DNA from: Brassica napus
Lineage: Eukaryota > Streptophyta > Magnoliopsida > Brassicales > Brassicaceae
Length of the DNA stretch: 64,000 bases
Assembly: GCF_020379485.1 (NCBI RefSeq)
Contig: NC_063450.1
Span: 54,273,374-54,337,373 of the forward strand
Direction: 5' to 3'
Of this stretch, positions 12,458 through 23,745 are shown piece by piece. The notes under the pieces were generated by a model. It saw nothing but the letters and a program-made list of their open reading frames with translations. It made no database searches and was not told where the DNA came from. Within the stretch, counting starts at the first letter, position 1, and every line of letters starts with the position of its first letter. The translations under genes were made by a program, and so were the position numbers.

Positions 12458-13609
12458 ATAGTAAGATGGATATTGATATTTGATTTTTTTTGTTTGTAGC
12501 TTCCCCAAAAAATTGGATTGTGTGAAGTCTATGTGTAAGGAAATGTTTGTTTATATTCCAACATGTAATTTGAACTTGGTATTTCGCCCTCACATGCAGA
12601 CATAAGCATTTTATAATTATTTATTAATATATGCATTACTTATTCAGAGACTATAATGATAAATTATTCTTTATGTTTTCATTTGAAATTTTATACGTAT
12701 TATAATTTTTTTGCAAATTTATTTGTATACTATAATCATCATTAAAAAATAGTCTTAAAAATCACTCAATATTATCTTTTTAATTATTAAAAACTAATAA
12801 TTACTTGATTACTATTTAGTTATGTCTTTTCTGCTTAAATTGTTTTTTTATTAAAAGATATATTTGGATAACAACACAAATATATATATAAATTATCTTT
12901 GTATTTTAAAATATATTTTTAGATTTTCGATAATTCTTATTATTATTAAATTTAATCACTTGTATTACCAAAAAAAAAAAAAAATTCATTTTTATTTTTA
13001 ACTAATTTATATATTTTAATCATTAAGGGTATAAGCGATATTAACCACTCTAACTTTTAAAGTGAGAGTTCAAATGCAAAAAAAAATCAATTCGAAAATA
13101 ATAGTATAGATTCTTAACTATATATTAATTAACAAACAAAATCCAAAACATCCTCTCTAACCTAATAAGACCAAATTTTACCATGTATCCAACTCTTTCC
13201 TTGGGTTCCAAGCTTCTTTGCTTTGGTCAAGCTGGACCGTAATTAAATTGTCTCTATGTGTGTTATGGTTCCCTGCTTGCACCATCTAACCGTAGATGGT
13301 TCAGCTGGAGACCGACTCAAATCATTGATTATATTCCTAACCCTAGCCCTTGATGGTCCACTCCATGCTTTACCATATAGTACCCTCAGTTGGGAGACAT
13401 AGAAGAAGTCGGTGAGTCGAAATTCTCCTTTTAAGAGTTTGGTGGGTTATAATATCTACAATATTGGTGGATACAACAATGGTTTGTCCTCTTCTAGGGT
13501 CTTACACATGTCACGAAGCTCCCAGTACACGGGTGGTCCGGGCATTCCCTCCTTTGATTGTTCGAAAGAATATGTGCCTTTGATAGAGACAAACCTCTGT
13601 TTTCATGTA
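12458..13609. other. AT-rich intergenic DNA after HHP4
   Basis: Contains the HHP4 3' UTR and very AT-rich sequence (12600-13150). From about 13190 the base composition is more balanced, with phrases such as GGTGGTCCGGGCATTCC that look like an old repeat fragment. The ORF at 13412-13798 mostly overlaps the repeat that follows and is not believable as a gene. Confidence 0.45.
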
Positions 13610-13825
13610 GACCTTAAGACCATGATAAAAAAAAAAAAATTAAAAAAATTAAAAATTAGCCAATTGCGGACCGCCACGTGTCGGTGGAGCCTGCAAACAG
13701 TGCCAAAACCCTCCAATTACCGATCTTTATTTGGTGTTTGTTGGTATCGGTTTTTAAAATTTTTGTGGGACCCATGCGTCAGTCCCACATTTTGTTAAAA
13801 AACTTTCTAAGGATCTAGGGTTGTT
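13610..13825 (+). repeat. MITE-like element with CCACGTGTCGGTGG core, copy 1
   Basis: This segment matches 61767-61995 closely. Shared features in order are a CTTAAG-type left end, an A-rich tract, a GCCACGTGTCGGTGGAGCC core, CCTCCAATTAC-GATCTTTATTTGG, TTTTAAAATTTTTGTGGGA and GCGTCAGT. It ends with TTGATGCTCTTA, a phrase common at the ends of Brassicaceae MITEs. No coding capacity. Superfamily not determined. Confidence 0.6.
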
Positions 13826-14056
13826 GATGCTCTTATTCAACTCTTGTTAGTAAATAAAGATGGAGATTGGGTCACAAAACTGACAACATTAAAACTAAGA
13901 TGGACTCAGGGCCTGAAATACTGAAAACCTGAATCTGTGGAAAATCTTATGTTAGGCCCAAAATCACCACTTTACGTATCATAGATAACTATAAATTAAT
14001 TTGTGTTCAAAAAAAAAACTCTATAAATTAATTAAGCAAACGACCTTTAAAGTTAA

Positions 14057-14569
14057 TTAATTACAATTACAATTTAATTTCCTTAATAATGACCTTGGAT
14101 ATCCTATTCTTATTTCGACGGTGATGTAATTTTTTTTAACGTCTGATTAATTATGCAATTACAACGATGAGAAATATTACATAGACGATTTTACAGCCGA
14201 AAATTCTACCATCATATGAGAATGCACGTCTGACTGCATCATTCCGAGCCGCTCTATGAGATTCATGTTCGATGATATGCCCTTGCACCATGCTGAAGAC
14301 CTCTTGTAACTTTTTCTCTTCATAATCTGCATAATTTGCGTTTTCTGGTATTTGAACCCAAGACCTCATGGTGTAAAATCATTAATAAACTATTAGTCAA
14401 ACCACACTATATGGGGACTTCCACACGGTGATGTAATTTAAGATGAAAATAAATAGTTAGACAAATATATCATTTTCTTTTGTGGATTATCTTCTTCTTT
14501 TACTTTTGTCCTCATATAGAGATTATCTTTTTATCAGCCGAAACTGCATTATAGGAAACAAATTTATGA
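14057..14569 (+). repeat. 214-bp host segment, copy A, split by a SINE
   Basis: The sequence at 14057-14132 plus 14440-14569 aligns along its whole length with 16853-17066. The two pieces are interrupted only by the SINE described next. No coding potential. The two copies flank a 2.3-kb Helitron-like insertion. Confidence 0.75.
14133..14424 (-). mobile_element. SINE with 15-bp target duplication and visible empty site
   Basis: About 290 bp inserted in minus orientation. Read on the minus strand it has a B-box-like GGGTTCAAATACC about 80 bases from its 5' end, an upstream A-box-like TGGTTTGACTAATAG, and a terminal A-run (T-run at 14131-14137). It is flanked by the direct repeat ACGGTGATGTAATTT at 14118-14132 and 14425-14439. 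The duplicate copy at 16915-16930 carries this site once and uninterrupted, which is direct evidence of insertion. The ORF at 14151-14369 lies inside it and is not a gene. Confidence 0.85.
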
Positions 14570-16099
14570 CTACGTGCCCACAATTTTGCGGGTAATTATA
14601 TTATACGAAAAAATATATATTATATTTAAACTGTTATAATTTTTAAATAAAAAATTTCACTATATATTTTTAGAAGATATGTGAGATTTAAAATAGTTCA
14701 ACGACGTAAACCTTAGTCATTACAAATATCTTTCTTACAGAAAAACAATATTATAATTAATTCAGATAATTGGTTGCAGAATTACTTTATATTTTATTTT
14801 AATACGTGAAAAAATCGAGAATACTCTAGCTTTCAAGAAATAAAAAAGAGAGTTTTTTTTGTAGGACCAATACAATGATCTAATGCTTTTATCATGAAAA
14901 TATTTTGTAAACTTTTTTGTGGATTTTAGAAAACATAAAAAGTTCTAATAATTCTTTACCTACAAATATAATTCTTTTATATAAGAATATATAACCATTA
15001 AATTTCTTTCAATAAAAGAAGTTATAGAATTTTATTTAATTATATATAAATAATTGACAAAGAAAAAGAAACTGATAAAACATATATATTATTTCTCCAA
15101 TTATACAATTAGTTACCTTAAATCATTATTTGTGATATTACTTGTGTTATTTGGTAATTTATATTAATTAGTTCTATAGTTAAATTTTATTTTTAAATCT
15201 GATTAAAATAAATAACTAATAAAGGTCAACAACAATCAAATTATAACTATTTTTTAAAACTTAACCTAATAACAATACATAAGAAAAAATCACTTAAGTG
15301 ACTTCTCAATTAATATATATTATGATTTATCTCTTTAAAACCAATGATAAATTTGGTTTATGTAAACATGAAAACATGTATTAAAAAAATGGTAGTCTAA
15401 GTAATTTCTGTCATAATTTTGTCAAATCACAAATCACATTTTCTCACTCATTTTTTATCTAGTGTTTAAAATAAAACTTAAATGGGTTAAGCAAACAATT
15501 TATTCCTTTAAAACATACCTATTTTAATAAAATCTTATTAATTAATAAGAAAAAATAAGATTTCATTTTTTAAATAACAATTTTTTTTAGGCATATATAC
15601 TTAATATTAATGTGAGATCCAATATATATCAAAATAAAATATTTGTATTTGTATAAAATTAGTTAAAATTTTATTATTGTACATTTTAAAATTTTATTAT
15701 ATCGCAAAATATAAATTTATACTACTTGCAATTTACATTATATTTTCTATCTTTGACTTTAACAATTGTAGAACATGTCATTTTATTGATCTTTCTTACT
15801 CAATTTATCGCAATGTTTTAAAACACACATAAAACTAATTAGTTCAAATTTATAGTAACACAAAAAATACATGCATCTCGACAAATAAATAAAATTAAAC
15901 ACATAAGAATATAAAAGAACCAAGAACACAACAAATATATTTTATTACTCTTCTCTTATGTTTTTTATTTATGTCTCCTTTATTTTTTTACTATTCAAAA
16001 CAAGCATGCTAATTTTATTATAATCAAAGCTATATGAATTATATTAATAGAATATTAACTCTAGAAAAGCATGTGAAAAATACTTTGATTAATTTAATT

Positions 16100-16255
16100 A
16101 AAAATGACTTACTATATAATAATTTAAATGAATTACCATATAATATAATTTTAAGTGATTTACCATATAATAATTTTAATTCATCTGTTTATATTAATAG
16201 ATAAATTAAATAATATTTTTTGATTAATATAATTTTAAATGACTTACCATATAAT
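16100..16255. repeat. Degenerate short tandem repeat
   Basis: Four imperfect copies of a unit containing TGA-TTACCATATAAT followed by T-rich DNA occur at about 16102, 16127, 16153 and 16235, inside the Helitron-like element. Confidence 0.5.
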
Positions 16256-16397
16256 TTTTATGTTTTAAAATATAGAAATATTTTAATCATTTCTAAAAGT
16301 GATAACTTATCTATGATATCACATTGTCATTGGAAAATAATGAGAATTTTTTAAAATTATATATTTGACTATTTTGCATTCATTCGAAACATTTTTG

Positions 16398-16398
<1 letters not shown>

Positions 16399-16424
<26 letters not shown>
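16399..16424. repeat. (AT)n microsatellite
   Basis: Uninterrupted AT dinucleotide run. Confidence 0.9.
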
Positions 16425-16429
<5 letters not shown>

Positions 16430-16852
16430 GTGAATGAGTGAGTTTAATTAATATTATTAGGTTTACATTAATTATTTTTCTGGAATCTATGATTTATTGT
16501 ATTCACTACTAATATAAATATATTAAAAACCATTTTTATAATTATTTCTGTAGTATCATATGTATTTAAATGTATATTATCAATTTATATAATGTAATTT
16601 ACGATATTTAGTTATGTCTATAAATAAATTATATTAATTCATCTATATTTAAGATGTTTAATTGTATGTTTGGAAACATATATTAGATTAGGTAATTCTA
16701 TGGTTAGTTTTCTTTTAAAAACTTTAATTAAATAAAATAAAAATTAAAAATCATTAGCCAATCAAATTATAAAAGTTAATTGAAAAATTATTCTATGAAC
16801 GACACGTCAGCATAAATTAATTAAGTGACTTTTCAATTAATATACATGGGGA

Positions 16853-17066
16853 TTAATTACAATTACAATTTAATTTTCTTAATAATGACCTTGGATGAGC
16901 CTATTCTTATTTTGACGGTGATGTAATTTAAGATGAAAACAAATAGTTAGACAAATACGTATCTCTTTTTCTTTTGTAGATTATCTTCTCCTTTTACTTT
17001 TGTCCTCATATATAGATTATCTTTTTATTAGTGGAAACTGCATTATAGGGAAACAAATTTATAACT
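16853..17066 (+). repeat. 214-bp host segment, copy B (empty site)
   Basis: Direct copy of 14057-14569 without the SINE. It begins exactly where the Helitron-like element ends and continues into the upstream region of the glycosyltransferase gene. Confidence 0.75.
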
Positions 17067-17335
17067 AAGCTAGATTTATATTTCTTTTGACTTTCAGGAT
17101 TTCATTCTAAATCAGAAATGATTTTGTGTCAATAATCTTAATTTCTATTTTTCTTACCATACATTTTAGTTGACTAATTCACCTCACATCTAAGCTAATA
17201 ACCCCAAAATCAGTATAACTTGCAATACATCTAAGCTGTTTTATAGAGTTTTCCTTTTACCACCCAAATCGGCTACGTTGTAGTTCTTATATTTTTACAG
17301 TTTTGAGATTTTCTCATTTACCATCACCATCATCT

Positions 17336-18652
17336 ATGGGAAAGCACGGCGGTGCAAAGACCAGAACCGCTGTCTGTTTCAGAGATGGAGTTATCTTCTT
17401 TGCCGGAGCTTTCATGTCTCTGATTCTCGTTTGGTCCTACTTCTCAATTTTTTCACCTTCCTCCAATTTCACCCTAATCGGTTTTCGACGAGGCACCGAA
17501 CCGGCTAAATGCTCCGGTTTCGACATGCAATTCGACCCGGAAGATCCCGGTTCTTTTTACGACGACCCGGATCTGAGCTACTCGATCGAGAGACCAATCA
17601 CGGGATGGGACGAGAAACGGAAACAATGGCTCGAATCGCACCCCTCGTTCAAACCCGGTTCAGAAAACCGGATCGTGATGGTGACCGGTTCGCAACCGGC
17701 GCCGTGTAAAAACCCGATCGGAGACCACCTGTTGCTCCGATGCTTCAAGAACAAAGTCGATTACTGCCGAATCCACGGCCACGACATCTTCTACAGCAAC
17801 TCTCTGCTTCACCCGAAGATGAATTCGTATTGGACGAAGCTCCCGGCGGTTAAGGCGGCGATGCTTGCTCACCCCGAGGCGGAGTGGATTTGGTGGGTGG
17901 ACTCCGACGCCATTTTCACCGATATGGAGTTCACGCTGCCGTTGCACCGTTACCGTTATCACAATCTCGTGGTTCACGGTTGGCCGAGTATTATCTACGA
18001 TCAACAGAGCTGGACGGCCGTTAACGCCGGCGTTTTCCTCATTAGGAACTGCCAATGGTCGATGGAGTTAATTGACACGTGGAAGAGTATGGGTCCCGTG
18101 AGTCCAGACTACGCCAAGTGGGGTCCGATCCAACGGTCTATATTCAAAGATAAGCTCTTTCCCGAGTCGGATGATCAGACGGCTCTGATTTATTTGCTGT
18201 ATAAGCATAAAGAGGTGTATTACCCTAAGATATACCTCGAAGCAGAGTATTATTTCCAAGGGTACTGGATTGGTGTCGTTGGGGGTTTCTTCGCTAACGT
18301 GACGGAGCGGTACCTCGAGATGGAGCGAGAAGACGCCACGTTGCGGAGACGGCACGCGGAGAAGGTGAGCGAGCGATACGGTGCGTTTAGAGAGGAGAGG
18401 TTTTTGAAAGGCGAGTTTGGAGGGAGAGGGAGTCGCCGGAGAGCGTTCGTGACGCATTTCACGGGATGTCAGCCTTGTAGCGGGGACCACAATCCGAGTT
18501 ATGATGGTGACACGTGTTGGAATGAGATGATCAGAGCCCTTAATTTCGCTGATAATCAGGTGATGCGCGCGTACGGGTACGTGCATAGTGATCTGAGTAA
18601 GACTTCTCCTCTTCAACCTCTGCCGTTCGGTTATCCTGATGAGACATGGTGA
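17336..18652 (+). CDS. GT34 galactosyltransferase-like protein (GMA12/MNN10 family)
   Basis: Intronless gene for 438 residues, probably a Golgi type II membrane glycosyltransferase of CAZy family GT34, which includes xyloglucan xylosyltransferases and galactomannan galactosyltransferases. The start is the ATG in CTATGGGAAAG; upstream in-frame codons lack an ATG. A short basic N-terminus is followed by one membrane anchor at about 19-40 (VIFFAGAFMSLILVWSYFSI). The catalytic region includes VTGSQPAPCKNPIGDHLLLR, the metal-binding DXD motif in WWVDSDAIFTDMEF (near residue 188), HGWPSI, AGVFLIRNCQWS and the C-terminal THFTGCQPCSGDHNP. The order fits Arabidopsis At4g37690 (GT6/GTL). Exact acceptor specificity cannot be read from the sequence. 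Codon use is GC-rich compared with the flanks, as in other intronless genes here. Confidence 0.9.
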   Translation: MGKHGGAKTRTAVCFRDGVIFFAGAFMSLILVWSYFSIFSPSSNFTLIGFRRGTEPAKCSGFDMQFDPEDPGSFYDDPDLSYSIERPITGWDEKRKQWLESHPSFKPGSENRIVMVTGSQPAPCKNPIGDHLLLRCFKNKVDYCRIHGHDIFYSNSLLHPKMNSYWTKLPAVKAAMLAHPEAEWIWWVDSDAIFTDMEFTLPLHRYRYHNLVVHGWPSIIYDQQSWTAVNAGVFLIRNCQWSMELIDTWKSMGPVSPDYAKWGPIQRSIFKDKLFPESDDQTALIYLLYKHKEVYYPKIYLEAEYYFQGYWIGVVGGFFANVTERYLEMEREDATLRRRHAEKVSERYGAFREERFLKGEFGGRGSRRRAFVTHFTGCQPCSGDHNPSYDGDTCWNEMIRALNFADNQVMRAYGYVHSDLSKTSPLQPLPFGYPDETW

Positions 18653-19640
18653 TTTTTGTTGTGTGGTTTAACTTTTAGTGATTATAATGGTCTGGAATAT
18701 TTACTAGTTCGTTGCGTTAATCTTGATTAGGAGTAATTTGAATGATAATTCAAATTAAAAAAACTAAAACTAAAAAGGAATTGGACGTAGAGTATTATCC
18801 ATGTCCCATGCATGACACAACCAACGTTTCGAATTTAGTTGAAACACATTATATATGATGCATATAAGTCAAAGCTATTCAATCTCATATCATATGCTTC
18901 AACATGCATGAGCAACGGTTATCGGATAAATGTGACTAGTCTATCGCAAAATTTGTTATATTCTATTTCCTCAAATCATCCGATCCACACCATTATGAGC
19001 TCCCACCACATCGACAGTCCATTCATAATAATTTGGGTTGGTGATGTACATATTTAGCTGTCTAGTTGGTTAGTTATCAAATCACAATCACATGTATATA
19101 GGACCTTAGGTATTTGCGTACACATCTACTAATTATAATAATGACTAGATGCAACTCGGGAAATTTTTATATTAATGTTTGTTTATTAAAAGGTTTTAAC
19201 ATTTTGCAACACTACAATCTTTATCGATTATAAAATGATGAATACAAATGTTGGTCTCTTAAATATATCATCGTTGTTGAAGAGTTAACGTATTACATCT
19301 CATTTTAATTATTATTAAGACTTATATGAACAAAAAAAAATTAAGTTTTGCGGCTGACACAAATCACGAAAACTAAATAGGCAACATTGATTGTATAATG
19401 ACGAAAGGGGATTATGTTTTCTGCTCTCGATTTGTTTACTATTGACTCTCCATAAGTAGGTTCCTTTTCTATCTCTATAAAATTGTGCTTTCATTCTCGT
19501 CTTTGTTTTATTGATATGAGTTAAGTTTTTTTTTTTTAACTTCTTCTATGAATTCAGTGAATTAAATAAATATCAATTTAAAAAAAATAGACATTTGTAA
19601 AAATTAGTTTCACTTCAGATACATATCTAAGAATCAAAAT
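18653..19640. other. Intergenic DNA downstream of the GT34 gene
   Basis: AT-rich, without a supported gene. The sequence ACTAGATGCAACTCGGG near 19143 resembles an inverted Helitron 3' end, but no matching 5' end was found. Confidence 0.4.
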
Positions 19641-19809
19641 TTTGAAAAAAAATCACCGGCAAACTATATTAACAGATCAGTGTTCAAATCTAATATATCA
19701 AAATGTTATAGAATATATAAGTGACTCGAAGTATAAATGTCTGTCTAGTATATATTCACCAGCTCGGTCTAAAAATCATCTAATTCTTGAACAACAAAGC
19801 AAATTACTT

Positions 19810-20384
19810 ATTTCACCATTTCAAGTAATATTTGAATCCATACAGGTAATATCTGAACCTGAATGGATATCCGAAGATAACCAAACATAAGTATACTTAA
19901 CCATATATTTCTAGTTTACTTCTCTCATTTTATTCAAAATATTTATATTAATGATGTTTATTGCTCAAAATTAGATAATATACATATAATTTTGGACAAA
20001 ATTATTTGCTACTCACTTAAAATATATATCAAACTCTTGTTTCTTGCATTAACAAAAGTTGCATCTAAATTTTCAAAACAACAACTAAATTAGCGTCTTT
20101 CTATTTTTAAAGTTTTATCTCTAAACCAATTAATAGTTTAATTTTTTTAAAAATTAGAAAACCAGTTAAAATATATTTTAAATACAAAAACTTAAACAAT
20201 GAATCATTTGATTTATTTTTTCTTCAAAACTTAAATATACGAACGCGGCCCAAAATATTAGAACCCGAACATAAAATACATGAACCCGACTCGAAGTGTA
20301 GAAATATCCGAACGGGTTTTATACCTTTATAGTGAAATACCCGATACGAACCCGAACGTGTATCCGAACGCCCACCCCTACGAT
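19810..20384 (-). repeat. Relic of a CCCGAAC-rich dispersed repeat
   Basis: Many variants of AACCCGAAC, ATCCGAAC and ATACCCGA occur, and the segment ends in CGAACGCCCACCCCTA. Read on the minus strand this starts TAGGGGTGGGCGTTCGG, a start I recall as common to a dispersed family in Brassicaceae. No ORF. The left border is uncertain. Confidence 0.45.
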
Positions 20385-20714
20385 TTATGATCATCATTTG
20401 TATCTTGCTTAAACAAAAAAAAAGTTAAACCATTGATCACAAAATTTTCAATGTGAGACTTTTACCATTTTTAGTAATTTATAGTCGTTTTTAAAAATTC
20501 AAAATATAACATATAAGAAAAAAATCTAAATTTTTTTATTATATATTTAATGTAATTGTTTAATTTCTTTTAATAGTATAATTTTTAAAATTTTTTTTTT
20601 TTTTTAAAAAGATAGGTTAGAAAAATTGTTATCAAATATGTATTATTCACAATCATTAATTGTCATATATATTATAGAGATAATGATACTACTTAGAGAT
20701 AAACATAACTTGTA

Positions 20715-21060
20715 TATCGGGTTTCCAACTTAAAACCAATTGGTAATTAGTGGATTGACTCTAACCCTTTATATATTACTTAAGGTCCCTTAGAATTCCC
20801 GATGTGAGATATAATATCTCTAATACTCCTCCTCGAGATGATGACTCTTATCGGCCAAAAATCTCGAAACTGTAAGACAGTTATACTCGGTCGAGCGAGT
20901 TAATTACTACATTTATACCCGGTCGGGAAGGGTTAAGTACGACCTTTTATACCCGGTCGGATAGGGTTTTTATTAATTAGGGGTTTAGGATATTTTAGGA
21001 TCTGAGTTCTGATACCATGTTCGGGTTTAAGGATCACCGGTGTTAACCATATTATGTAAT
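20715..21060 (-). mobile_element. TRIM-like LTR element relic with tRNA-Met primer site
   Basis: Read on the minus strand there is ACCCGAACA followed by TGGTATCAGA (plus-strand 21008-21017), the primer site complementary to initiator tRNA-Met. About 190 bp of non-coding DNA with repeated CCGACCGGGTATAAA-type strings follows. Next comes a terminal-repeat-like segment starting near 20826, with CTCACATCGGGAATTC and ending near AACCCGATA. The 5' terminal repeat is largely missing. No gag or pol. Position, PBS and absence of coding sequence suggest a terminal-repeat retrotransposon in miniature. Confidence 0.45.
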
Positions 21061-21454
21061 TCTATAGCTTTTATTTAAGGAAAGAAAAAATATTCTTTTG
21101 TACACTACTAATTAATTTGATAGTTAGTTTAATAAAAATCATAGTATATGTTTATATGGACCAACTTGTTTTTCTAACAATTTTAAGAATCATTTTCATG
21201 ACGACACGTGGCTACAAAAATATGTTATAATGCTCCATGATTAATATATAGGGGATATAGAAGAGAAGACTAACTTCATTATATATGGAAGAAAATGGAA
21301 TATTGAAAATATTATACAAACGACACTACGTTAACGTTTTTATTTTCACTTTTACAACAATATGGCAAAGCAATACACGCATTGGTTTCACTCTTAATTA
21401 CGTAAACCACTCAATCATTGGATCAAACAAGATACGGAATATTACATACAATAG

Positions 21455-21904
21455 TTACTGGAGAGCATAAGTATACTTGGCAACACTGTAACTCTTACTC
21501 CTTTGAGTCATCTTGTGATTACGCCCGAAATTAATCAAAGGACTTGTCTCATCAATTCTCTCAAACCTATGATAATCATCACAACTTCTCACACTCTTAG
21601 CCTTCCTCAATTTCGTGGACGGTCCATGGCGCGTATCAGCGGTCGTACTCCTAGCTGATGCGGATCTTACAAGTTCAGCTACACGATCCTCTATAGACCT
21701 CGCGGAATTTTGGGAGTGGCTTGCGCTGAGACTTCGTGAGAGAGAGCTTACGGAGCAGACTGGTATTCCCAAAGACATGGCGCCGCCAAGGTCATGGGAA
21801 GATAATTGGTTCATGCTTTGTATGTACAAGTCTCTAGCTTTCACCACCATCTTTATGGGAACCTTCATGTACTTGCGTAGTCTGCTCTCTTTTTTCGTGC
21901 TCAT
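21455..21904 (-). CDS. Uncharacterised plant protein, basic/Ser-rich
   Basis: Single-exon ORF for 149 residues from the ATG at 21904. An in-frame ATG at 21973 would add 23 residues. I prefer 21904 because MSTKKES.LRKYMK.P is the kind of start seen in a plant family of small unknown proteins. Visible features are a conserved-looking N-terminus (KVPIKMVVKARDLYIQSMNQLS), a Ser/Arg-rich centre (SSLSRSLSASHSQNSARS, then RSASARSTT) and a C-terminal part with FERIDETSPLINFGR. No membrane segment, signal peptide or known catalytic motif. The position, between the At4g37690 and At4g37710 orthologues, suggests At4g37700. Function unknown. Confidence 0.7.
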   Translation of the reverse strand: MSTKKESRLRKYMKVPIKMVVKARDLYIQSMNQLSSHDLGGAMSLGIPVCSVSSLSRSLSASHSQNSARSIEDRVAELVRSASARSTTADTRHGPSTKLRKAKSVRSCDDYHRFERIDETSPLINFGRNHKMTQRSKSYSVAKYTYALQ

Positions 21905-23745
21905 ATTTTTCTTACAAGAGATTCCAAAGTTCCTCCTTTCCGAAACCACAAAAAGAAAGCTGTATTTAAACATAGATCAAGAGAAGCTAGCTTAGTATTT
22001 ACAAAGATTTTTTTTTTGGAAAATTTAACAATTTATATCAAACTTAAAATATGGTTGATGGCACTTGCGTACGGAGATGCATCATACTATTTAATAAGTA
22101 TAACGCGAGTTTTTCATTAATTAAATTTATATATATAACATGAGATGTTGAGAGTTTGATGGAATCTATGCTAAAAAAGCTAAAATTTGATTATGACAGC
22201 AAAATAAATGTTATCTTACTCTCAATTGGGGCGCCTGTTTAATTGTAACCCCCAAATTATTAGACCCATTCTAGTATTTTTATATTATGTGCAAGAGAAA
22301 AAAAAAATGTAAACTCAACAGTTGACTTCAAAATATGAAAATAGAAGATGTGGACTTATCCCATGAAAATAATTGAATATCACAGCTAACTAATACTTAG
22401 AGACAAATTAACGTATTTGAACAAAGCAAATTTATCATATATAACAATTTCATCGTTTCCAACGAGATCAGGATTATATTAAGCTTGAAGTAATGTAGTC
22501 TGAATGCAAAGTCTGCATTGACCAAACAAAGTTATTGGGTGGTCCCTTTCTAACTAGTACATGAGCTTGTCACGTTGAAATTCCTTTTGACATGATGAAA
22601 GCTAGATCGATAATAGTTTAGCAATCCAAGCTTGTTTTTAATCATGTTTAGTATTGAGACATCTTCATATCTCCTTTCAAACAAACTTAATTGCAACCCT
22701 CTTGATGTTTCGTAAAGCCATACAACTATTATACCTTCTACTTCAACGCTTGATATAGTCCTGAAGTACCTGAACCCTAATAATTTGAAGCTCTTTGATG
22801 ATCCCTTAACATTCATCTGCGACAACTCCTCGTGATGCTGAATCAGAGATAGCATAGTTGCATTTGAACCATCCTATATTTGGTCGAGATCAAGAGTAAG
22901 ATGAAACAAGTGGTGTTTAAAGTGAGTTATGCGGTAGCAAATTCGTATGGTAACTTGTCTTTCAAAGTAGTCGTAATCCATTCATAAACATCCACATGCA
23001 AGTTTAACCCTTGCTGTGTAACGTTTAACCTTTGTTCAAGAAATCAAATTATTTCTAGATTTTCTATCCGCCCCATAGCAAAAAAGTATTTTTAATGATT
23101 AGTGAATCCTGCATTCTATATAGATTAATGATTTATATGCCTAATGTTTTTCCCTGTGCTTTAAGATTGAGAAAATAGAAGAAAATCTTTGATAATCATT
23201 ATATTGATACTTATGCCAGACAAATAAGTTTAGTCCATCGTAATTTTTTACCAAACAAAAAAAGGATTTTTATCTATATAATAAGTACACTTCTTTCCAA
23301 ATTCAAATCCGAAGGCTATTGATATACGTTTTTTTTTTTTGATACGTAATAATCTTCTCATCATTACAATAACAAAATCTCACGTGGACGGCGTTCTTTA
23401 TTCTGTTGGACCAAATTAATTGTTCAAGGTGTTCCATAATATTCCCAGTCAAACACATTATAAAACTCAAATCAGTAAAATATTGAGAACACACTCGTTG
23501 AAAATTTCCATCATATTCACTCATGAGCATAATTTGTAAATAAAGGAAACTCACAAAAAAAAAACATGTTCTCAAAAGTCAAACCATTAGAAGAGTCAAA
23601 AACCAAAGGCTTGACCGGCCTTGAAAATGTTGCACATGAATCATAAATTCATAATATATATGTGAGATCCTACACATTCAAACTTCACCTCCAGAAATAT
23701 TTGCTTATCCTAAAAACTTTCAAAAATCTGTAATCTCAGGCGTTC
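21905..23745. other. Intergenic DNA with one unassigned ORF
   Basis: Mostly AT-rich, without a clear repeat border. It contains the minus-strand ORF described separately and presumably the VQ29 promoter. Confidence 0.45.
22550..22855 (-). CDS. Unrecognised 101-residue ORF, possibly a gene fragment
   Basis: The reading frame has unusually balanced codon use for this AT-rich stretch. The product contains VEGIIVVWLYETSRGLQLSL and ERRYEDVSILNMIKNKLGL, which look protein-like rather than random. I do not recognise a domain. No start context, splice site or neighbour supports a complete gene. It may be a degenerate exon or a transposon fragment. Confidence 0.25.
   Translation of the reverse strand: MLSLIQHHEELSQMNVKGSSKSFKLLGFRYFRTISSVEVEGIIVVWLYETSRGLQLSLFERRYEDVSILNMIKNKLGLLNYYRSSFHHVKRNFNVTSSCTS

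Larger units (their letters stand above)
14570..16852 (-). mobile_element. Probable non-autonomous Helitron
   Basis: Read on the minus strand, the right end begins TCCCCATGTATATTAATT and continues through a TGACGTGTCGTTC segment, typical of Brassicaceae Helitron 5' ends. It is preceded by A. The left end has a short hairpin (CCCGCA, loop, TGTGGG) followed by CGTAG and then T, close to the CTRR-T rule but with G for C. There is no target duplication and no Rep/helicase coding. The interior is about 80% AT, with a tandem TTACCATATAAT-type motif near 16100-16255. It sits exactly between the two 214-bp copies. Confidence 0.5.

Noticed and set aside
14151..14369. 72-codon minus-strand ORF
   Set aside because: Entirely inside the SINE.
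14057..17066. LTR pair with 214-bp terminal repeats
   Set aside because: The repeats lack TG/CA ends, PBS and PPT, and the middle has Helitron-type ends instead.
18068..18616. 182-codon ORF antisense to the GT34 gene, and a 131-codon one at 17660-18055
   Set aside because: Shadows of a GC-rich coding sequence, with no domain of their own.
19140..19200. Inverted Helitron 3' end
   Set aside because: Only an ACTAGATGCAACTCGGG match; no 5' partner and no clear hairpin.
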